Source: a bacterium | GTDB lineage: Bacteria > SM23-31 > JAUVVT01 | Direction of reading: 5' to 3' | Length of the DNA stretch: 5,987 nucleotides | NCBI GenBank assembly: GCA_030616165.1 | Contig: JAUWXV010000222.1 | Coordinates: forward strand, 1 to 5,987 | In this document: piece by piece, positions 1-5,640 of the stretch | How the letters are laid out: each line of letters opens with the position of its first letter | How positions within the stretch are numbered: the first letter of the stretch is position 1 | Translations under genes and position numbers: made by a program | Notes under the pieces: model-generated | Databases searched by the model: none | The model's input: the letters and a program-made list of their open reading frames with translations, nothing else | Told to the model about the DNA's origin: nothing

Positions 1-928
1 GATAATTATCAGCTATTATCGGAGTATATGAATTCCATCTGCGTAATACCTGAAAGTAAATTTCTTTATTTCCAATATCTATTTTTTCATTTAAAAAATT
101 AAGAAAATCTTTTTTTCTTTCTACTACTTTTTTTTCAATACCATTTTCAAAAGTATCATTTAGAACTTTACCAATTGCATCTAATTCATGAAGTTCTTTT
201 TTCCTTTTAAATATTTCTTCTGACTCAAGTTTTATTTTTGCTTCTTTTAGTCTACCTTTAGTAATTGATATAAAATAGTTATCTTTCTTTTTTTTGGATA
301 ATTGTAGTGCTTTATTATAGCAATCAATTGCTTTTTGATATTCATTTAATTTCCAGTAAACATTTCCCAATCCATGCCATGGAGATGCATCTTTATCATC
401 AAGTTTTTTTGATTTATTATAATAATAAATTGCAGTTTGATATTCTTTTAATTCATAATAAACATTTCCTAATCCATTCCATGGAGATGCATATTTATCA
501 TCAATTTTAATTGCTTTATTATAATATTCAATTGCCTTTTGATATTCCTTTGATTTAGCATAAACATTTCCTAAGCCATTCCATGGATATGCATATTTAT
601 CATCAAGTTTTGTTGCTTTATTATAACAATCAATTACCTTTTGATATTCTTTTAATTCATAATAAACTATTCCCAATCCATTCCACGGATATGCAAATTT
701 GTCATTTATTTTAATTGATTCTTTAAAAAAACGAATTGATTCTTCGTATTTTTTTTCAAGCAAGTTTATAAAACCATTAAAAAAATTTATATATTCTTTT
801 AAATTATATTTTTCAGCTTCTTTTTTTAGTCTTTTAAAAAAAATTATTCTTTCATCTTTTTTGTGTATTATTTTATAACTTTCTAAATATTCTTTTTTAA
901 TTTTATCTAATGCTCTAATTTTGATCAT
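1..928 (-). CDS. TPR-repeat protein, C-terminus beyond the left edge
   Basis: The minus strand is open from an ATG at 928-926 to the window edge: 309 codons, no stop. An AAGGAA Shine-Dalgarno sequence ends 8 nt before the ATG. Residues about 45-215 are tetratricopeptide repeats. A degenerate first unit is followed by four 34-residue units starting at P81, P115, P149 and P183, with the pattern PWNGLGNVYYELKEYQKAI then YYNKA-K-DDKYA. TPRs form a helical solenoid that binds protein partners, so the protein is probably a cytoplasmic scaffold or sensor; there is no signal peptide or membrane segment. A basic, charged linker follows (about 217-290), and the visible end reads VLRRWNSYTPIIADN. From memory, a similar segment sits between TPRs and an MBL-fold hydrolase domain in some bacterial proteins; that is a low-confidence hint, since the domain would lie outside the window. 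Codon use is extremely A/T-rich compared with the genes after 3142. The TPR call is firm; the overall function is unknown. Confidence 0.88.
   Translation of the reverse strand, partial: MIKIRALDKIKKEYLESYKIIHKKDERIIFFKRLKKEAEKYNLKEYINFFNGFINLLEKKYEESIRFFKESIKINDKFAYPWNGLGIVYYELKEYQKVIDCYNKATKLDDKYAYPWNGLGNVYAKSKEYQKAIEYYNKAIKIDDKYASPWNGLGNVYYELKEYQTAIYYYNKSKKLDDKDASPWHGLGNVYWKLNEYQKAIDCYNKALQLSKKKKDNYFISITKGRLKEAKIKLESEEIFKRKKELHELDAIGKVLNDTFENGIEKKVVERKKDFLNFLNEKIDIGNKEIYFQVLRRWNSYTPIIADNY
371..778 (-). repeat. 102-bp tandem repeats encoding the TPR units
   Basis: Four head-to-tail 102-bp units are anchored by the near-identical string tccattccatgg or its variants at 371, 473, 575 and 677. 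Each unit equals one 34-residue TPR. The units are alike at the DNA level as well as the protein level, which suggests recent duplication or gene conversion between repeats, and copy number may vary among relatives. Confidence 0.85.
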
Positions 929-1282
929 TGATTAATTTCCTTATTTAAGATAAATAATTTTTTCAAAAATGTTTTTCTTTTATTGTTTATTAAAACTTAA
1001 ATGTTTACGATAAAATAGATAATTGTAAAATAAAAGAGTATAATTACAGCATTAAATTTTTATTTCATTATGAGATTGAGAAGAATAAAAATCGTAAGAT
1101 AAGTCTGTTTGACTATACAAGAATAGCAATAATATTATGTTTATATTATTAAATATAATAAAAATAAAAAAAATGTCAATATAAAAAATAATTAGATAGG
1201 TAATTTATTATTACAAATCATTTACAAGGGATAATAATTATTGCAAATTAACAAAAAAAGATACTGTAGAGACACACTCTAA
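929..1282. other. AT-rich intergenic spacer without a recognisable gene
   Basis: This stretch contains mostly A/T runs and no open frame with a recognisable protein. It should hold the promoter of the minus-strand TPR gene. A minus-strand TATACT at 1042-1037 could be a -10 box, but I see no matching -35. Near the right end the string gagacaca occurs twice as a direct repeat (1269-1276 and 1289-1296); the second copy is inside the left end of the transposon relic, so the relic's outer boundary may lie slightly further left than 1283. Confidence 0.5.
937..942 (-). promoter_or_regulatory. ribosome binding site of the TPR gene
   Basis: AAGGAA on the minus strand lies 8 nt upstream of the ATG at 928. 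It supports this start for the TPR protein. Confidence 0.55.
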
Positions 1283-1306
1283 AATTCGGAGACACAATAC
1301 TTATTT
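1283..1306 (+). repeat. left terminal inverted repeat of the deleted element
   Basis: This 24-bp arm contains ggagacacaatacttattt. It matches the reverse complement of 1416-1439 at 21 of 24 positions; all three differences are transitions. It lies just upstream of the element's TTGACA box. Confidence 0.8.
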
Positions 1307-1307
1307 C

Positions 1308-1336
1308 TTGACAATATTGTTAGAAAATTATACATT
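1308..1336 (+). promoter_or_regulatory. candidate promoter inside the element, reading rightward
   Basis: A perfect TTGACA -35 box at 1308-1313 is followed after 17 bp by TACATT (1331-1336), a 4 of 6 match to a -10 box. It lies just upstream of the transposase ATG and was probably the transposase promoter. With the coding part deleted, it could now serve the carboxypeptidase-like gene starting at 1455. The -10 is weak, and the sigma-factor preferences of this organism are unknown. Confidence 0.35.
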
Positions 1337-1341
1337 TTCGT

Positions 1342-1421
1342 ATGGGACGATTGGCAAGAGTATTGGACGCATGCTTTCACCAGAAAAACGGGGAAGAAAA
1401 ATAGAAAATAAAAACAAATAA
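1342..1421 (+). pseudogene. RAYT/IS200-like transposase relic, only the two ends
   Basis: The ATG at 1342 opens a 20-codon frame, MGRLARVLDACFHQKNGEEK, stopping at 1402-1404. Its first residues resemble the M(P/G)RLARV start common in REP-associated tyrosine transposases (Y1_Tnp). From about 1374 a different frame reads LSPEKRGRKIENKNK and stops at 1419-1421; a basic tail of this type is usual at the C-terminus of that family. The simplest reading is a large internal deletion, with a frame change, joining the two ends near 1371-1374. Nothing catalytic remains. The frame of the tail and the family name are inferred, not proven. Confidence 0.6.
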
Positions 1422-1439
1422 GTGTTGTGTCCCCAAATT
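1416..1439 (-). repeat. right terminal inverted repeat of the deleted element
   Basis: This 24-bp arm contains aaataagtgttgtgtcccc and is the partner of 1283-1306. It includes the TAA stop (1419-1421) of the transposase tail and a GTG at 1422 that is in frame with the next gene but is not its likely start. Confidence 0.8.
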
Positions 1440-1445
1440 ACAATT

Positions 1446-1450
1446 AGGAG
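1446..1450 (+). promoter_or_regulatory. ribosome binding site deciding the start at 1455
   Basis: AGGAG followed by four A residues precedes the ATG at 1455. The spacing is short but workable. No such site precedes the in-frame GTG at 1422, which lies in the transposon end. Confidence 0.65.
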
Positions 1451-1454
1451 AAAA

Positions 1455-2612
1455 ATGGGAAAACGTAATTTTTTATTAATAATTATTGCACTGTTTATTT
1501 TGTTTTCAATCGATTCATTTCCACAACAGAATAAAATCGAAATATTTGGAGGATTTGACGGCGCAAATCCACAAACTCAAGATGCGATTATAAAGGAAGC
1601 TCCAAATCGCTTCAGAATAAAACCTTTTAATGAGGAAGGGAGCAACGATGCTTATTATTTTCGTTTCAATACAAAAGTAATCAACCATAGTTCCAAATAT
1701 GAAAGTCTTGAATTAATCATTGAATGGCCGGCATTACGTTTACATCCAGATTATGAATATGATACTTACTATTATGGAGATATAGGAAATTGGCAGTGGA
1801 CTTATGCTTATATGGAGGGTATTACCGCTAAATTAAATATTACGATTCCACCTGGAATCACATATGTAGGTTTCTATCCAAGATATAGTTATGAACATTT
1901 TGAAGATTTTGTGAAGAAACTAACACCAAGTAAGACATTGAAAAAGTGGTTAGAGGGAAAATCTTTCTATGGACGAAACATTTGGTGTATAAAGATAACT
2001 GATCCAAACATCCCGGATAATAAAAAACATTCCATTTTAATAACTTCCCGGAATCACCCTTATGAAACAAGTGGTTCTTATATTACTGAAGAAATTATAA
2101 AATATCTTCAGAGTGATGTCCCAAAAGCAATAAAACTGAAAAAAGAAAATGTTATATATTTAATGCCAATGATCAATCCTGATGGAGTGGCACTTGGAAT
2201 GAATCAGCGAACCAGACCAAATGGTGTTAACATTAGTTTTGGCGTGGGAGAAGATGATCCTGCCGTTACAACGCTTTTAGAACTTGTTGATAAAGTTCGC
2301 CCTGATTTTTGGGCTGATGTTCACTCCTGGCCTCATAAAGGAGATGACGGAATGTGGTGCACCCATAAATGGGTTGCAGATGGTTTGCTTTCTCAACTCC
2401 CGCATAAAACATTCAATGATTATATATGGAATGTCACTTTTGTAAGAGAACGAAATACACCAGAAAATCATCTATGGCAGTGGCTGATAAGAACGTATAA
2501 CTCAGGTGGTGTTTCTTTAAGTTTTTCCTGGTATCAAAGAAATGAAGAAGATATTAGAAAAATTGGAGCACATTTAATCAATGCTATAGGGATAGTTGTA
2601 AGTGAACGATAA
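1455..2612 (+). CDS. secreted M14-family zinc carboxypeptidase-like protein
   Basis: The 385-residue product should be exported: residues 1-24 are a signal peptide (MGKR, then a hydrophobic stretch from F6 to about F17, ending near SFPQQ). Residues about 25-145 look like the beta-sandwich domain that precedes the catalytic domain in cytosolic-carboxypeptidase-like M14 proteins. The catalytic domain, from about 155, shows the HxxE zinc motif as H201-P-Y-E204, the NPDG motif at 241-244, the arginine-rich substrate segment with GVN at 257-259, and a third zinc ligand in DVH at H290. The family removes C-terminal amino acids from peptides, or crosslink residues from cell-wall peptides. Where relatives usually carry the catalytic glutamate (L-E near GV-L--W), this protein reads GVSLSFSW (352-359), so activity is uncertain. 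The start at 1455 is preferred over the GTG at 1422, which lies in a transposon end and would place non-signal residues first. It converges with the amidohydrolase relic. Confidence 0.85.
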   Translation: MGKRNFLLIIIALFILFSIDSFPQQNKIEIFGGFDGANPQTQDAIIKEAPNRFRIKPFNEEGSNDAYYFRFNTKVINHSSKYESLELIIEWPALRLHPDYEYDTYYYGDIGNWQWTYAYMEGITAKLNITIPPGITYVGFYPRYSYEHFEDFVKKLTPSKTLKKWLEGKSFYGRNIWCIKITDPNIPDNKKHSILITSRNHPYETSGSYITEEIIKYLQSDVPKAIKLKKENVIYLMPMINPDGVALGMNQRTRPNGVNISFGVGEDDPAVTTLLELVDKVRPDFWADVHSWPHKGDDGMWCTHKWVADGLLSQLPHKTFNDYIWNVTFVRERNTPENHLWQWLIRTYNSGGVSLSFSWYQRNEEDIRKIGAHLINAIGIVVSER

Positions 2613-2641
2613 TAATTTTAAATATAATGTTTAATAGTAAT

Positions 2642-2833
2642 TCATAATGTGGATTTTTTTCTCTTGTATACCGTCTTTCCACCTATTATCGTCATATCAA
2701 TGGGAATATCTATTATAGTCTCTGGTGATACAGTTAGAATATCTTTTCCAAGAACTACCATGTCAGCGTATTTTCCTACTTCTATGGAGCCCAAAAAATT
2801 CTCATCAAAGGAGTGATAGGCAGCATTAATCTT
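2642..2833 (-). pseudogene. C-terminal relic of a YtcJ-like amidohydrolase
   Basis: Read on the minus strand, this stretch gives 63 residues, KINAAYHSFDEN then LGSIEVGKYADMVVLGKD and TIIGGKTVYKRKKSTL, with a TGA stop at 2644-2642. This is the characteristic end of metal-dependent amidohydrolases of the YtcJ/amidohydrolase-3 type, where the chain returns to the small beta-sandwich domain (GSIExGKxADxVVLxxD and TIxGGKxVY). The metal-binding barrel, normally over 400 residues further upstream, is missing. The frame stays open to about 2902 but loses family resemblance upstream of about 2833, where the DNA becomes AT-rich spacer, and there is no suitable start codon. The 63-residue tail is itself intact, so the loss was probably a deletion or rearrangement rather than slow decay. 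It cannot encode an enzyme. Confidence 0.8.
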
Positions 2834-3128
2834 TAATAAATTGTAAAAATGCGGAATATTCAGAAAAATAATTATATTTTTGTTGATTTTTGAATGTTAA
2901 ATTTTTAAGTTTTTTAATGAGTTAACATAATTTTATTATGAAGGTCAACTGTATAATTATTGAGTTAATTATTAGATAAGCAGCCGTTAGGCGGCTTTAA
3001 CATTAATGGTATGTGAAAATACTATCTTATATTTCAACGATTATTTTCATTCTTACTTATTTTCCATTACATTTTAGAAAAGATTAAAACCAATAAACAA
3101 TGTGTACATCGTTTCAACAAAACATGTC
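2834..3128. other. AT-rich spacer with one small GC-rich hairpin
   Basis: No gene is recognisable between the amidohydrolase relic and the next lipoprotein gene. The only structured element is AGCCG-ttagg-CGGCT (2982-2996), a 5-bp stem with a 5-nt loop followed by tttaa. It is too short and too far from any gene end to call a terminator. The promoter for the gene at 3142 should lie here, but no convincing -35/-10 pair is visible. Confidence 0.45.
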
Positions 3129-3134
3129 AGGAGG
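3129..3134 (+). promoter_or_regulatory. ribosome binding site deciding the start at 3142
   Basis: A full AGGAGG lies 7 nt upstream of the ATG at 3142. This makes 3142 the start, rather than the in-frame upstream ATGs at 3100 and 3124, which would put 14 or 6 extra residues before the signal peptide. Confidence 0.85.
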
Positions 3135-3141
3135 CATTAAC

Positions 3142-4041
3142 ATGAGACAAAAATTAGCCATTCCTGCGATTCTTTTTTTCGGAATATTCATTTCCTGCAG
3201 TATATTTATAAGAGAAAAGCATGTTGTTGATAAAACCGTAAAAGTTGATAATGTAAAATACGCCGGAGTTCGCTCGTCCTCTTACGGTATTAGACCATTT
3301 CTTAATCCAAATGGCTGGCAACATGCCATAACGTCAATGCAAAACCGTTTCGAGGGTTCTACTGCATGTGCCATTTGGATTGTTTGCGTCATGAGTGGTG
3401 ACCGCAAATGCCGACTGGAATTCCCTTCGGATGGACAGCAAGACTCTAATATTGTATTTATTGATTATGATAAACATGAGCCTTACCTGCAATATTTTGA
3501 TTCTCTGGGTATAAAAGTTTTTCTTCAGGTCGAGCCGGCAAATGCAAATGTGAACCGATTAATCGACCTGGTTCTAAACCGTTATAAACACCATCGCTGT
3601 GTTATTGGTTTTGGAATTGATGTAGAATGGTACTGCGAGGCAGACAGCCCGGGCTGGGGAGTTAAGGTTAGCAATGCTTTAGCAAAAGGTTGGGAACAAC
3701 GGGTGAAGTCGCATAATCCTGAGTATCAATTATTTCTAAAACATTGGGACCGGAACTGGATGCCTCCTACTTATCGGGGGGAACTCATTTTTGTTGATGA
3801 CAGCCAGATGTTGAAAAATTTTAACGGTATGATGGATGAATTCGTCAACTACTGGGCAGATTATTTTAAACCAAACATGGTATTTTTTCAAATCGGATAC
3901 CGCAAAGATAGACAGTGGTGGCAACAGCTTGACAATCCACCGAGCGATATCGGGACTGCAATTGCACAAAGAATTTCCCAGAATTGCGGTATTTTTTGGG
4001 TTGATTTTACTCTAAAGGAAGTTATACCTATAAATAAGTAA
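3142..4041 (+). CDS. putative lipoprotein with a predicted TIM-barrel fold
   Basis: I do not recognise a named family. The 299-residue protein begins with a basic-hydrophobic signal (MRQKLAIPAILFFGIFIS) ending at C19, a plausible though non-canonical lipobox, so it is probably membrane-anchored. Eight short hydrophobic segments spaced along the chain can be read as the strands of a (beta/alpha)8 barrel: 41-49, 76-81, 125-132, 154-163, 195-203, 215-222, 246-253 and 282-289. Their C-terminal ends carry the acidic and aromatic residues expected in a glycosidase-type active site: E131 (FLQVEP), D160 and E162 (GIDVEWY), W202-D203, D219-D220 (FVDDSQ) and D288 (FWVDF). GIDVEWY is reminiscent of the GH18 strand-4 signature but does not match it. 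It is followed after 66 bp by a second barrel lipoprotein in the same direction, which suggests an operon and a shared carbohydrate substrate. The catalytic role is inferred. Confidence 0.72.
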   Translation: MRQKLAIPAILFFGIFISCSIFIREKHVVDKTVKVDNVKYAGVRSSSYGIRPFLNPNGWQHAITSMQNRFEGSTACAIWIVCVMSGDRKCRLEFPSDGQQDSNIVFIDYDKHEPYLQYFDSLGIKVFLQVEPANANVNRLIDLVLNRYKHHRCVIGFGIDVEWYCEADSPGWGVKVSNALAKGWEQRVKSHNPEYQLFLKHWDRNWMPPTYRGELIFVDDSQMLKNFNGMMDEFVNYWADYFKPNMVFFQIGYRKDRQWWQQLDNPPSDIGTAIAQRISQNCGIFWVDFTLKEVIPINK

Positions 4042-4095
4042 GAGGTGTAATAAAACGATTACAGGCAAAGAGAAATATAGAATTTTTAAAATGAT

Positions 4096-4101
4096 AGGGG
4101 A
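4096..4101 (+). promoter_or_regulatory. ribosome binding site of the second barrel gene
   Basis: AGGGGA lies 6 nt before the ATG at 4108 and supports that start. The 66-bp gap from the preceding stop contains no obvious terminator, consistent with co-transcription. Confidence 0.6.
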
Positions 4102-4107
4102 TTAACA

Positions 4108-5229
4108 ATGCGTTTCGGAATTTACAAAAGTTTAACTTTTCCAATATTTATTGTTTTTCTCTTCACTGTGTTATTTGTAGAATGTCAAGAGAAAAATCAC
4201 CATCAGAATGAAAAGGATAGAATCATTGGTGTTAAGATTTATAAAATTGACGGCGATGTGAAAATGCTGTTTGAAGAATGGGAAGAACTTGGAATCAATA
4301 CGGTTTTTGCAAGTCCATCTCTAATAAATGATGAATTCAGGGAATCGGCTAAAAAGCACAATATCGAAACCTTTATAATCCTGCCTATATTTTATAATCC
4401 AGATACGCTGAAAGTACGCCCTGATTTGTATGCAATTACAGACAGAGGAGAAAAAGCAGTAGAAGGATGGGTGGAATTTGTGTGTCCCTCCCGTGAGGAT
4501 TATCGAAAAGAGAAAATTGGGTATATAAAAATACTTATGGACGACCTCAATCCGGATGGATTAAGCATAGACTTTATCCGCCATTTTGTATTCTGGGAAA
4601 GAGTATATCCGGATAGAGAACCGGATTCTATTCCGAATACCTGTTTCGATTCTCACTGCATAGAAAAATTCCAAAAGGACAAAAATATTTTGATTCCGGA
4701 TAACTTGAAGAATGCACCTGAAATTGCAGAATGGATTAAGAATGAACATTTAGATGAATGGACAGAATGGAAGTGTGAACTTATTACAAGCATGGTCAGA
4801 GATATAGTACAAGAGGCGAAACAGATAAATCCAAAGATTAAAATTAACGTGCATGCAGTACCATGGCGTCAACAAGATTTCGGTGATGGCATTAAGGTCA
4901 TTGCGGGGCAGGATTTTTCAAAGATTTCCGCTTTTATCGATATTATTTCGCACATGACTTATGCGCCAATGGTGAAGAGAGAGCCGGAGTGGATAAGTTC
5001 CGTAGTTCAGGATATCGCTGCTCAAGCGGATTGTAGAATTATTCCAAGTATTCAGGTAAGCAGCCCAAGTGAATCGAGTTCGGCAGAGGATTCTGCGGCT
5101 AAAAAGTTTGAACAGTCACTTATTGAGGCATTGAAACCGCCCTCAATGGGTGTTGTATTCTGGTCGTGGGAAAGGTTTGAAAAGAATCCAATTGAGAAGG
5201 GAATATTGAAATCGTATTTAGATGAATAA
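4108..5229 (+). CDS. putative lipoprotein, GHL10/COG1649-like glycosyl hydrolase
   Basis: This 373-residue protein starts with a signal peptide (MRFGIYKSLT then hydrophobic residues to about V24) and a cysteine at 26. The -1 residue is glutamate, so lipidation is possible but the lipobox is poor. Eight candidate barrel strands follow: IIGVKIY (39-45), NTVFASP (64-70), TFIILPIF (88-95), GLSIDFIR (151-158), KIKINVHAVPW (243-253), DIISHMTYAPM (278-288), RIIPSIQVS (310-318) and GVVFWSW (348-354). The W-CPS segment (121-128), the DGLSIDFIR strand with D155 and R158, the GQDF turn (267-270) and the D--SHMTY strand resemble the putative glycosyl hydrolases of the GHL10/COG1649 group, several of which act on cell-surface polysaccharides. 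E355 at the end of the last strand is another candidate active-site residue. Likely co-transcribed with the barrel gene ending at 4041. The substrate is unknown, and family membership comes from recalled motifs. Confidence 0.72.
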   Translation: MRFGIYKSLTFPIFIVFLFTVLFVECQEKNHHQNEKDRIIGVKIYKIDGDVKMLFEEWEELGINTVFASPSLINDEFRESAKKHNIETFIILPIFYNPDTLKVRPDLYAITDRGEKAVEGWVEFVCPSREDYRKEKIGYIKILMDDLNPDGLSIDFIRHFVFWERVYPDREPDSIPNTCFDSHCIEKFQKDKNILIPDNLKNAPEIAEWIKNEHLDEWTEWKCELITSMVRDIVQEAKQINPKIKINVHAVPWRQQDFGDGIKVIAGQDFSKISAFIDIISHMTYAPMVKREPEWISSVVQDIAAQADCRIIPSIQVSSPSESSSAEDSAAKKFEQSLIEALKPPSMGVVFWSWERFEKNPIEKGILKSYLDE

Positions 5230-5362
5230 TTTTATGCTCCATTCAACATATTAAACATAAAAAGTTTTTTAAAGATAAACAGCAGGTGGATTCAAAGATT
5301 GATGAGCAAAAATAAATAGCTGATATAAATTGGAAATGCGGATTTTAGAAATTGTCGTTTTT
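5230..5362. other. start of the gene-free repeat region
   Basis: The last gene ends at 5229 and nothing after it up to the window edge looks like a protein gene. No hairpin followed by a T-run is visible just after the stop, so transcription of the barrel genes may end in the structured DNA further right. The rest of this gene-free stretch is covered by the repeat entries below. Confidence 0.5.
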
Positions 5363-5425
5363 ATCATTTTTTGTTAAAATACTATCATTTTGTGTTAATT
5401 TTTGATCATTTTGTGATAAAAATTG
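5363..5425. repeat. 21-bp-period AT-rich direct repeat, three units
   Basis: The string atcatttt recurs at 5363, 5384 and 5405, exactly 21 bp apart, each followed by a variant of (t/g)tgttaa. A further copy of the core at 5436 is out of phase. Because 21 is divisible by three, the minus strand reads as a heptad-like peptide (LTQNDS, LTKNDK), but this is a by-product of the repeat and no good gene start or family supports a protein. Confidence 0.7.
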
Positions 5426-5489
5426 ATTAAAAATTATCATTTTTATCATCTTGTAATTTTGGAAGTGATTGTTATTAATATTTTTATGT

Positions 5490-5506
5490 AATTCACGAAG
5501 TGAATT
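5490..5506. repeat. small palindrome AATTCAC-gaa-GTGAATT
   Basis: A perfect 7-bp stem with a 3-nt loop. It is AT-rich and lies between the 21-bp repeat and the stronger hairpin at 5575. It may be a protein-binding dyad or chance. Confidence 0.45.
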
Positions 5507-5574
5507 TTCAAAAATTTTTAGTTCGAAAATAGGAACCGCGAATTTCACAGATTAAGAAATTAGATGTAAGGACA

Positions 5575-5596
5575 GAATCCCGAGCATTCGGGATTC
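5575..5596. repeat. REP-like hairpin, 9-bp stem GAATCCCGA-gcat-TCGGGATTC
   Basis: A perfect 9-bp inverted repeat with a 4-nt loop and GC-rich inner pairs, standing out from AT-rich surroundings. Its size and form are those of REP-type extragenic palindromes. No T-run follows on either strand, so it is not a standard intrinsic terminator. Confidence 0.75.
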
Positions 5597-5640
5597 CTAC
5601 AGTCACTTTCATAATTCGTGTTTATCTGAAAGAACATAAA

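Larger units (their letters stand above)
1283..1439 (+). mobile_element. internally deleted RAYT/IS200-like element (MITE-like)
   Basis: A 157-bp segment is bounded by imperfect inverted repeats of 24 bp (1283-1306 and 1416-1439, 21 of 24 positions matching, both containing the gacacaa core). Inside lie a TTGACA box, an ATG at 1342 starting MGRLARVLDA, which resembles the conserved start of REP-associated tyrosine transposases, and in another frame a basic tail ending in TAA at 1419-1421 inside the right repeat. The central and catalytic parts of the transposase (HUH motif, tyrosine) are absent. The element is therefore non-autonomous and can only have moved, if at all, with a transposase supplied in trans. 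No target-site duplication is visible, as expected for the Y1 transposase class. The family assignment rests on the N-terminal motif and the layout. Confidence 0.68.

Noticed and set aside
307-510. A 67-codon plus-strand open frame rich in H, Y and L
   Set aside because: It is the antisense of the TPR repeats; its own internal repetition mirrors the 102-bp units.
1422-1457. GTG at 1422 as the start of the carboxypeptidase-like gene
   Set aside because: It lies inside the transposon's inverted repeat, has no ribosome binding site, and would put 11 unrelated residues before a good signal peptide. The ATG at 1455 has AGGAG before it.
1858-2471. Minus-strand open frames at 1858-2070 and 2277-2471
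   Set aside because: Both are antisense to the carboxypeptidase-like gene and show no family features.
2943-2996. Possible integron attC site around GTTAGGC (2986-2992)
   Set aside because: GTTAGGC fits the right core consensus and sits in a small hairpin, but no matching RYYYAAC left core complementary to it is found upstream, there is no integrase, and the neighbours are not cassette-like.
3100-3141. Upstream in-frame ATGs at 3100 and 3124 for the first barrel gene
   Set aside because: AGGAGG at 3129-3134 is correctly spaced only for the ATG at 3142, which also begins a proper signal peptide.
3736-4749. Minus-strand open frames at 3736-3969 and 4561-4749
   Set aside because: Antisense shadows of the two lipoprotein genes, with no recognisable motifs or ribosome binding site.
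5345-5548. A 67-codon minus-strand open frame with QND/KND repeats
   Set aside because: Its repetitive part is the translation of the 21-bp AT-rich repeat and the rest runs through a palindrome. No family resemblance or convincing start site was seen.
5547-5629. Loose inverted similarity cacagattaa / gtttatctga flanking the 5575 hairpin, as possible element ends
   Set aside because: Only about 7 of 9 positions match, there is no coding content between the arms, and similar strings arise easily in AT-rich DNA.
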